From NCBI RefSeq assembly GCF_004210305.1, contig NZ_SCFB01000006.1:151904-215903 (forward strand): a stretch of 64,000 nt of DNA, read 5' to 3'. Made by a program: the position numbers and the translations under genes. Positions 57,710-64,000 of the stretch are shown here, piece by piece (position 1 is the first letter of the stretch; every line of letters starts with the position of its first letter). Under the pieces are notes generated by a model. That model saw only the letters and a list, made by a program, of their open reading frames with translations. It was not told where the DNA came from and ran no database searches. The DNA is from Candidatus Finniella inopinata. GTDB lineage: Bacteria > Pseudomonadota > Alphaproteobacteria > Paracaedibacterales > CAIULA01.

Positions 57710-59126
57710 TCACACATTCCTTTAAAAAGGTTTCTACTTCAATTTGGTCATCAAACGGATACGTTACATTACCGACGATTTGGCCGGTTTCATGCCCCTT
57801 GCCCGCAATTAATACTATATCACCTTCCTTTAATTGCGCAATTGCTGAACGAATAGCTTGGCGTCGATCGGCAATTTCCGTGGCAATAGGACAGGCTGCT
57901 AAAATTTGTTGGCGGATAAACGTCGGGTCTTCATAACGGGGATTATCATCGGTGACTATCACCTGATCAGCATATTCACAGGCGATTGCCCCCATTTGTG
58001 GTCGTTTCAAGGCATCGCGGTTTCCTCCGCAACCAAACACAACCCACAGCCGCCCTTTAACGTGCGGACGCAGGTTTTGTAACACTGTTTTCAAGGCATC
58101 GGGGGTGTGGGCATAATCCACGAAGACAGAACCATTGTTATGGTCGCCAACCCATTGCATGCGACCTTTGACTGCTTGTAACGAAGGCAAAGCATTAATT
58201 AAATCATCAACGGGGGCACAGGTTGACAATGCCAATCCCAACGCACACAGCAAGTTTTCCAATTGGAAGCGACCGACTAAGTTGACACGTTGATTGTGAT
58301 AAACCTGACCCATAAGGTTCAAATCAAATTCAAGAAAACCCGGGTGTTGAGTAATTCGCTGTATTGCCAAATCGGCTGGCTGAGTCAGACTGTACGTTAT
58401 GATTTTTTGCGATCGTTGGTGACACAGCGTTTGCAATTGCTCGAAAAATGCACAATCTTTGTTAAGCACTGCTATCGCCCCTTGGGGCAAGACTTCAGTA
58501 AATAATTTGGCCTTGGCCAAAAAGTAATTTTCCATCGTGTGATGGTAATCAAGATGATCTTGAGTCAGGTTTGTAAAACCAGCTGCCTTTAAATCAACCG
58601 CATGAAGGCGATATTGATCAAGACCATGGCTAGATGCCTCGAACGCCAAATGACTAACATGCACGCCGCCCAAACGATCAAGCGTTTTATGAAGGGAAAT
58701 GGAGTCAAGGGTCGTTAAAGAGGGCACCTGTAAATCAATCGCCTGATTGGAAATCAGACCAAGCGTGCCTAAACTGGCCGCCTTATGGCCGCACCCCTCC
58801 CACAGCTGACGTATTAAATGCACCACGGAACTTTTTCCATTAGTCCCCGTCACGGCAACGGTATTTTCGGGTTGAAGGGGATAGAACGCCTTGGCTAACT
58901 TGGCCAACATTAGTCGTGGGTTGAGGGTGGGGATGATTTTGATGACATTGGAATTGTGCCCCCTATCATTCGCTACAACAACAGCGCTGGCGCCTTTGTC
59001 AATGGCTTGCTGGATATGATCGTCTACGCTTGCACAGGGGATGGCCACGAATATATTGCCCGGTTGAACCTGGCGGGAATCGCAGGCGACGCCATTTCCT
59101 AATTGGGCAATTTCTTCAGCTGTCAA
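57702..59126 (-). CDS. murE: UDP-MurNAc-L-Ala-D-Glu:meso-diaminopimelate ligase
   Basis: 474 residues from a TTG start that overlaps the ftsI stop (TTGA), with GGTGGA upstream. ATP loop VAVTGTNGKSSVVHLIRQL. The DNPR motif that selects diaminopimelate appears in VIVTDDNPRYEDP. The C-domain has VFVDYAHTPDALKTVL. The frame stays open upstream inside ftsI, so a longer N-terminus cannot be excluded. Confidence 0.95.
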   Translation of the reverse strand: MTAEEIAQLGNGVACDSRQVQPGNIFVAIPCASVDDHIQQAIDKGASAVVVANDRGHNSNVIKIIPTLNPRLMLAKLAKAFYPLQPENTVAVTGTNGKSSVVHLIRQLWEGCGHKAASLGTLGLISNQAIDLQVPSLTTLDSISLHKTLDRLGGVHVSHLAFEASSHGLDQYRLHAVDLKAAGFTNLTQDHLDYHHTMENYFLAKAKLFTEVLPQGAIAVLNKDCAFFEQLQTLCHQRSQKIITYSLTQPADLAIQRITQHPGFLEFDLNLMGQVYHNQRVNLVGRFQLENLLCALGLALSTCAPVDDLINALPSLQAVKGRMQWVGDHNNGSVFVDYAHTPDALKTVLQNLRPHVKGRLWVVFGCGGNRDALKRPQMGAIACEYADQVIVTDDNPRYEDPTFIRQQILAACPIATEIADRRQAIRSAIAQLKEGDIVLIAGKGHETGQIVGNVTYPFDDQIEVETFLKECVNV

Positions 59127-60856
59127 TCGTTTCCACCATTTGTATGTTTGACTGATGTCCAGCCTGGCGCTGTGGTTTCTTCTTCGTCCTCCTCAGCTGG
59201 TTGAACACCCAAAATTGGCGCCATTCTTGCGACCATTTTGCCCGCTGTGGGTGCTGCATTCCAACCGGCGGCGGCAAAACCATAGGTTGTTTTGGTGGGT
59301 TGAGGGTCATCCAGTACAACCAAAAACACATAACGGGGGTTATCATACGGGAATCCACCAACGCACGAGTTCGTGCGGGTTTTAACAGCGCCATAATTTC
59401 CATGCTTTGCTTGATAGGCTGTTCCTGTTTTGGCAAAAACTTTAAACTTGCCTTGGTCAGCCCTTTTCCCGGGCCCTTCCTTGGCATTGATACGCATAAA
59501 CGTGCGAATGGTCTGGGATGTTTTTTCTGAAACGATAGGATCAGACGATGGCGGGATTTCTGAAAGTTTGTCCTTATAAATCAACGTAGGCTTGGGCCGG
59601 TGACCATTATTAATAACGCCAGCGATCGTGGTTAAGGCCTGCAGGGGGGTGACTGAAACACCATAACCATAAGAAACTGTCATGGTGGTTGCCGACGACC
59701 ACGCAACGGGAACAAGCGGTTGTCCAATCTCAGGAACCTCAACCGTTGTGGGTTTAAAGATGCCAAACTTATCCATGTACATTTTTTGAGTTTGGGTGCC
59801 AAATTGTTGGGCCATTTTGATGGCAGCAATGTTTGACGAATAAATAAACGCCTCTGCCAGGCTTAATTCGCGATTTTTCCCTCTGAAATCAGTCACCGTA
59901 AAACGGCCAATTTTTACACCACTTGTGGCATCGTAAACACTTCTCAACGATGCCGTTCCACTTTCCAAAGCAATAGCAACATTCAAAACTTTAAAGATTG
60001 AGCCGGGTTCATAAACACCCAGGGTGTTTCGATTGAAAGTTGCTTTTTGATCATTTTGGTTGGGCAGATTCGGATCAAAATCAGGCAATGACACCATAGC
60101 CACAACTTCCCCCGTTTTTAAATCCATAACCATGGCGTTTCCACCCACTGCCCTGAATTCAGAAATAGCCTTTGTTAATTCGTCATGAACAATATGCTGA
60201 ATGCGGACATCAACTGACAGTTTTAAAGCTGACTTATCGTTTTGCAATTTAACATCAAAAAATTTCTCAACGCCTGACAATCCATTATTGTCAATGCCGC
60301 AATAGCCCAACACATGACTGACCAGTTGCCCATATGGATAAACGCGTTTGTAATCTTTCTTCAAATAAACACCAGGCACGCCAAGATGATTAATTTCCTG
60401 CTGTAGCTTAGGTGGAACATGGCGAGCCAGCCAGATGAATCCTTTTTGAGACGTCAGGCGTTGCAATAAGACGGTGTAACCTACATGAGGCAACAACTTT
60501 GATAATTTCAAAGCCGCTTCACGGGGATTCAAAATAACTTTTGGATTTGCATAGACCGAGGCTGTCACCAAATGCGTTGCCAAAACCTCGCCATTACGAT
60601 CAAGAATATCTGCACGCGGAATAGACAATCCATCAGACGCTGTTTCAAGATCGGTCTGTTGATTAGCCCCAGACCGTATCACCATAACGTCGACTAGGCG
60701 GCCTCCAATGACTACAAAACCAATTACCACTAAACCCATGGCCAAAGCTAACCGTTGGCGAGCCGTCTCTAAGACAGAATGTTGGTGAATGACATCTTGC
60801 CATTTGCTTAGGTGTTTGGCTAATCGTATCAGGGGACGCTTCATGAGTTGTTTCAT
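59123..60856 (-). CDS. ftsI: Peptidoglycan transpeptidase FtsI (PBP3)
   Basis: Start set at MKQLMKRPLIRLAKHL (60856), 4 bases after the ftsL stop; an open frame runs 15 codons further. 577 residues. Single N-terminal membrane segment (LALAMGLVVIGFVVIGGRLVD). Active-site Ser in PGSIFKVLN (about residue 284), SSN in YSSNIAAIK (about 335), and KTGT in FAKTGTAYQ (about 474). Class B PBP for septal cross-linking, working with FtsW. The C-terminal tail (PAEEDEEETTAPG) is acidic. Confidence 0.96.
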   Translation of the reverse strand: MKQLMKRPLIRLAKHLSKWQDVIHQHSVLETARQRLALAMGLVVIGFVVIGGRLVDVMVIRSGANQQTDLETASDGLSIPRADILDRNGEVLATHLVTASVYANPKVILNPREAALKLSKLLPHVGYTVLLQRLTSQKGFIWLARHVPPKLQQEINHLGVPGVYLKKDYKRVYPYGQLVSHVLGYCGIDNNGLSGVEKFFDVKLQNDKSALKLSVDVRIQHIVHDELTKAISEFRAVGGNAMVMDLKTGEVVAMVSLPDFDPNLPNQNDQKATFNRNTLGVYEPGSIFKVLNVAIALESGTASLRSVYDATSGVKIGRFTVTDFRGKNRELSLAEAFIYSSNIAAIKMAQQFGTQTQKMYMDKFGIFKPTTVEVPEIGQPLVPVAWSSATTMTVSYGYGVSVTPLQALTTIAGVINNGHRPKPTLIYKDKLSEIPPSSDPIVSEKTSQTIRTFMRINAKEGPGKRADQGKFKVFAKTGTAYQAKHGNYGAVKTRTNSCVGGFPYDNPRYVFLVVLDDPQPTKTTYGFAAAGWNAAPTAGKMVARMAPILGVQPAEEDEEETTAPGWTSVKHTNGGND

Positions 60857-60860
60857 GGCA

Positions 60861-61214
60861 TTAGTCCTGGTCTGGCTTCTGATCAGCCGTAGCATCGGCA
60901 ATCAGTTGATCAAGAGCCTGTCTGTCATAGGAAGTCCCAGGTGATGAAGCAACATCATTAAACGAAACCAACTGTGTTCTTTGAAGGACATGAATATCCA
61001 AATACTTTGCTGACAGCTCCTGCAGGCGTTTGGGGTCATTCAGATGGGCCCATTCTGCGCGCAAAACATGCAGCGTTTCATTGTTTTCCAGAATTGACTT
61101 TTTAATTTGATTATGGTGGCTTTCCAAAGACACGACTTCATATTTCAGACGAAAAAGGGATAGGCAAATAATTAAAGATGTGCACAAGACTAATAATGTT
61201 GAGCGTCGTATCAT
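60861..61214 (-). CDS. ftsL: Cell-division protein FtsL
   Basis: 117 residues: a short N-terminus, one membrane segment (STLLVLCTSLIICLSLFRLK), then a coiled coil (about 30-60) and the LNDPKRLQELSAKYLDI block typical of alphaproteobacterial FtsL. Position between rsmH and ftsI supports the call. Overlaps rsmH by 4 bases. Confidence 0.88.
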   Translation of the reverse strand: MIRRSTLLVLCTSLIICLSLFRLKYEVVSLESHHNQIKKSILENNETLHVLRAEWAHLNDPKRLQELSAKYLDIHVLQRTQLVSFNDVASSPGTSYDRQALDQLIADATADQKPDQD

Positions 61215-62119
61215 GGTATGTCAGTCCTTTGGGTTGAACAGACACGGAAAGCTCGTAATTTTCCTGACCGAGCGCGTGGATTATTTTTAACCTCCTCAAA
61301 ACTGGGGGAAAGGGGTTTTTTAAAGACAGATTCTACCATTAATGATGGATGCGTGGCATTGGGCTGACGATGGCTTTGATACCAGTCTTTTACCACACGA
61401 TCCTCTAACCCCTGGAAGGTGACCGTTACAATTTTCCCGCCGACTCGCAACAATGGTAAACATTTTCGTAAAACTTTATCTATCTCTATTAACTCATTAT
61501 TAACAAAGATTCGCAAGCCCTGAAAAGTTAAAGTTGCAGGGTCAAGGCTATCGGTTCGTTTGACAATTTGGCGAACAATATTGGCAAGCTGCAAGGTTGT
61601 GGTGATGGGCTTAATGCGGCGCGCTTCGACAATGGCTTGGGCGATTTTTCGGGACCGAGGTTCTTCCCCATAAGACCACAAAATTTGCGCAATATTTTCA
61701 GCGCTGTAGGTGTTAACGACATCGGCGGCCGTTATGCCCGTTTGCGACATGCGCATATCTAAAGGGCCATCAAAGCGAAAGGAAAATCCTCGATCCGCCT
61801 CGTCTAGTTGATAAGAGGACACGCCAAAGTCAAAGACAATGCCATCGACCGGCGCATAGGGGAGCAATAGGGTATCAATGTCGCTGAAGCAACCTTGAAC
61901 GAAACGAAAATTGTCTGGGTAATTTGTTTTAAAAGCCTGTGCTCTAATAAGCGCAGCAGGATCACGGTCAAGGCCCACCACTGTACACGATGTCACGTCA
62001 AGAATGGCGCACGTATACCCTCCACCCCCAAAAGTCGCGTCAACGTACACGCCACCTGACTCAGGGTTAAGGGCCTTGAGCATTTCACTCAATAATACAG
62101 GTTTATGGACAGAGAGCAC
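61211..62119 (-). CDS. rsmH: 16S rRNA (cytosine-1402-N4)-methyltransferase RsmH
   Basis: 302 residues from a GTG start. Opening HKPVLLSEMLKALNPESGG and VDATFGGGGYT (motif I), then GIVFDFGVSSYQLDEADRGF and FQGLEDRVVKDWYQ blocks. First gene of the cell-wall group. The usual upstream mraZ is absent; a TTGACA-type promoter lies upstream (62166-62194). Confidence 0.97.
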   Translation of the reverse strand: MLSVHKPVLLSEMLKALNPESGGVYVDATFGGGGYTCAILDVTSCTVVGLDRDPAALIRAQAFKTNYPDNFRFVQGCFSDIDTLLLPYAPVDGIVFDFGVSSYQLDEADRGFSFRFDGPLDMRMSQTGITAADVVNTYSAENIAQILWSYGEEPRSRKIAQAIVEARRIKPITTTLQLANIVRQIVKRTDSLDPATLTFQGLRIFVNNELIEIDKVLRKCLPLLRVGGKIVTVTFQGLEDRVVKDWYQSHRQPNATHPSLMVESVFKKPLSPSFEEVKNNPRARSGKLRAFRVCSTQRTDIP

Positions 62120-62165
62120 GTTAGCCAGAAAAATTAGGGATTAATAATAACAAAGACCAACTAGT

Positions 62166-62194
62166 GCCTTATCATGGCCACAAGCCTCTGTCAA
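62166..62194 (-). promoter_or_regulatory. Candidate promoter of the rsmH-mraY group
   Basis: On the minus strand TTGACA (complement of 62189-62194), 17-base spacer, TAAGGC (complement of 62166-62171). The -35 is perfect and the -10 weak. About 50 bases before the rsmH start. Confidence 0.4.
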
Positions 62195-62267
62195 CTCATA
62201 ATTAATATTAATTTATTGCAAATTATAACCAAATGACTTTGGAATACAAACTTTATGGTTAAAAAAC

Positions 62268-62765
62268 CTAGCTTTTAACCTCCTTCAAGACAGAATCGAG
62301 GTCGGTTATGAGGCATTTAACTTTAAGCAGGATATAATTCTCATATGTTGGCGTCGGATTTCCCTCTAAAATCGCCCTAAAATAGCATTTGAAAGAATGT
62401 TCGGCTCCAGCACTATCTTTTTGCAGAAGAAAACCAGGTTGGTTCTTAAAAGTTTCAAGCTCGAAATGTGTTATTGAATCTTTATGTTTTTGGTATTTAA
62501 GGCCAGTATTTATTTCTTGAGAGTTTAGCCCTCGAAAAATGAAGACGACATTGGGGAATTCATCAAATTTTACAGGGGCTGGATTTAAAGAATTCGGAAA
62601 ATCTATAACATTTCTTTCAAGTGCCTCGAAGTGCGCCAGGCTCAATTGCTGAGGGGCTTTTTCATTAGGCAGGTAGATAGGTTGTTCCGTGGTACTTGAG
62701 GCAAATAAACTCCCTGTTACCAAAACCAACGACAGGGCTGACAGCAATAATTTCTTAAATTTCAT
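62268..62765 (-). CDS. Exported protein of unknown function
   Basis: Start placed at MKFKKLLLSALSLVLVTGSLFASS (62765), giving 165 residues; 14 extra codons upstream are open but not convincing. Signal peptide, then a mature part with aromatic and beta-prone stretches (FPNVVFIFRGLNSQE, KCYFRAILEG). No known domain. A long palindrome lies 40 bases upstream (62805-62846). Weak ribosome site. Confidence 0.75.
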   Translation of the reverse strand: MKFKKLLLSALSLVLVTGSLFASSTTEQPIYLPNEKAPQQLSLAHFEALERNVIDFPNSLNPAPVKFDEFPNVVFIFRGLNSQEINTGLKYQKHKDSITHFELETFKNQPGFLLQKDSAGAEHSFKCYFRAILEGNPTPTYENYILLKVKCLITDLDSVLKEVKS

Positions 62766-62804
62766 TTTTTGTTCTGCATAAAATGTTTCTTGTTTATGTG
62801 TTAT

Positions 62805-62846
62805 CATAGTCTAAAAGTTCCCGTCCATGGGGACTTTTAGACTATG
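62805..62846. other. Long imperfect palindrome
   Basis: CATAGTCTAAAAGTTCCC pairs with GGGACTTTTAGACTATG over 17 positions with one bulge, around a short GTCCATG loop. It could be an operator for 62268-62765, a bidirectional terminator, or the joined ends of a lost mobile element. No open frame crosses it. Confidence 0.7.
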
Positions 62847-62922
62847 CGAAATCATTCAAAAAGGTATATTCCCCATTCAAATGATTTTGTGGTTTATTCT
62901 TGTCATTTTGGCGCTTTGGGGT

Positions 62923-62986
62923 GTCATTCCATTGAGGGCGGGAATCCAGAAAACAATATAACTGCCCCCCGCCTTCGCGGGGGTGC
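62923..62986. repeat. Interspersed palindromic repeat, copy 3
   Basis: Starts GTCATTCCATTGAGGGCGGG and ends CGCGGGGGTGCA, with the shared middle AATCCAGAAAACAAT. The first hairpin is decayed; the second (CCCCCCGCCTTCGCGGGGG) is intact and may terminate the leftward gene ending at 63000. Confidence 0.75.
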
Positions 62987-62999
62987 AATGGGAGCCAAG

Positions 63000-63902
63000 C
63001 TAAGACGATGCCGCAGCTGCGCTATCTTCCTTTGCTTTCAGATCATTGAGATATGCCGCAATATGTCTCAGCCTTAGCTGACCAGCTATATCACTAGGTG
63101 TTAAGTTTGATGACGTTTTCGTCTCTAAAACACTCTTCAGATAATTATTCTTCTTTAAAAGACGTGCTAGATAACGAACCGTGGTAACTTTCAGTTCAGC
63201 ATGCATGTTCGAGGCTATAGCCGCGTGAAGCAGGGTATTATTGGAAGGGCCATTGATGACTAAAGCAGAATCTGGCATACCCCATTTTTTTGCCTCCCAA
63301 AAAAACCAACGACTCCCGTTTTCTGCCGCCACATGGCAAATTGTGTTGCCATATGGATTCTTTTTTTGCAAAAACTCTTGCCAAAATGATTCAACACAAG
63401 ATTTAGGTACAGCATTTTGATAAGTCGCATCTGCAATGCCACCCGCTTGTTCTTGCGTCCAGATGTAATAATAATTTTGCAAGGCTAAGTCGATAAAACG
63501 GTTAAAAAGCCTGGCAGAATTGGCATCATTTCTTGCGACAAGCAAGTGCCCCAGAGTTCCTCTTTCCCTATTCAAATTATCTTTTCCAAGACTGTCAGTA
63601 ATATTGATCATGTTCAAAGACATATCGCCTTCGAAAGACAACAGATCCATCACATTAAACCCGGTGGCGCTGTTCAATAATCCAACAACTCTTAGAAACT
63701 CATCCACTGTATCACTCTCACGTACGGGTGAACGCCCCATATCTTCTAATGCTTGAGTTTCTTGTGATGTTGGTTGAGATGAAGTGCTTGTCCCATGAAA
63801 CGTTCCAGTGTCAGAATCATCTACTTCTTCAACTGTAGGGCCAGTTGCCGCTATGGCTGAATTCACTGCCATTGAAAAACACAAAGCCGGGAAGAAAAAC
63901 AT
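63000..63902 (-). CDS. Exported protein with ankyrin-like repeats; start region next to IS
   Basis: 300 residues from MFFFPALCFSMAVNSAIAATG, a signal peptide. A Thr/Ser/Glu-rich stretch follows, then two ankyrin-like units (GNTICHVAAENGSRWFFWEA; NTLLHAAIASNMHAELKV) and a possible third (NLTPSDIAGQLRLRHIAAYL). The C-terminal tail is KEDSAAAASS. The frame stays open eight codons upstream (VLKRNL precede the Met) to a stop formed 2 bases from the IS end at 63927, so promoter and perhaps the true start were cut off by the insertion. Expression is doubtful. Confidence 0.75.
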   Translation of the reverse strand: MFFFPALCFSMAVNSAIAATGPTVEEVDDSDTGTFHGTSTSSQPTSQETQALEDMGRSPVRESDTVDEFLRVVGLLNSATGFNVMDLLSFEGDMSLNMINITDSLGKDNLNRERGTLGHLLVARNDANSARLFNRFIDLALQNYYYIWTQEQAGGIADATYQNAVPKSCVESFWQEFLQKKNPYGNTICHVAAENGSRWFFWEAKKWGMPDSALVINGPSNNTLLHAAIASNMHAELKVTTVRYLARLLKKNNYLKSVLETKTSSNLTPSDIAGQLRLRHIAAYLNDLKAKEDSAAAASS

Positions 63903-63926
63903 TAAATTTCTTTTTAAGACATATTA

Positions 63927-64000
63927 GGGCGTGTCATCAATTAAGCCAAATAGCCGCAGCAACCAAATGTATGGCTCCCAGGAAGTTTCGAGCTGTTTTA
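63927..64000 (-). mobile_element. IS5-family element, second copy (cut by window edge)
   Basis: The 74 visible bases are identical to 10636-10709, including the end GGGCGTGTCATCAATT, and have the same orientation. TA precedes it (63925-63926). The remainder lies outside the window; the visible part encodes the end of OrfB. Confidence 0.92.

Noticed and set aside
59116-59487. 123-residue open frame inside ftsI
   Set aside because: Same-strand shifted frame over the ftsI C-terminus; ftsI motifs are intact in the main frame.

Overview
The window reads as the chromosome of an alphaproteobacterium with an intracellular or host-associated life style. The core genes are alphaproteobacterial in type and gene order: rpsB-tsf-pyrH-frr, lptE, mreBC, a dcw-type cell-wall cluster, bamD and recN. 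Between them lie secreted proteins without clear homologues, TPR, LRR and ankyrin-like proteins, insertion sequences and decayed gene pieces, as in Holosporales-like symbionts of protists. That taxonomic placement is an inference; no 16S gene is present and no search was run.

Region 1 (1-7000): the 3' end of a serine hydrolase, gltX, and two paralogous secreted proteins that arose by a tandem duplication which also copied the ends of the hydrolase and gltX; then a TPR-repeat gene cut by an IS21-family element. Region 2 (7000-12600): the IS21-family element, a fragment of tldE, and a secreted protein gene with a HicA-like C-terminus split by an IS5-family (IS427-like) element. Region 3 (12600-26650): tldD/tldE, alr, yebC, an MFS transporter, rpsB-tsf-pyrH-frr-lptE, an unknown exported protein, rlmB and a TrmN6-like methyltransferase.

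Region 4 (26650-32700): an array of five LuxR-type regulators in alternating order A-B-A-B-A, one split by an ISAs1-family element with a perfect 10-bp target duplication; no luxI gene is present. Region 5 (32750-41540): a methyltransferase, mreB-mreC, and convergently murD-ftsW-murG-murC-murB. Region 6 (41540-55030): an accessory block holding a YefM/YoeB toxin-antitoxin pair, bamD, recN, a frameshifted kinase-like/Nudix gene, a large exported TPR-FAD-oxidoreductase-LRR protein and low-complexity exported proteins. It sits between murD and mraY and so splits the dcw cluster. Region 7 (55180-62120): rsmH-ftsL-ftsI-murE-murF-mraY. Region 8 (62120-64000): two exported proteins, a palindrome, an interspersed repeat, and the start of a second copy of the IS5-family element.

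The most notable signals are: (a) three separate places (gltX, tldE, recN) where a broken piece of a housekeeping gene lies beyond one accessory exported-protein gene, in the same orientation as the intact copy; (b) the alternating LuxR array with a dyad upstream of its first gene; (c) the kinase-Nudix-repeat and TPR-FAD-LRR exported multidomain proteins; (d) a predicted secreted protein with a HicA-like end that can be restored exactly by removing the IS. No tRNA, rRNA, CRISPR array or prophage was seen.
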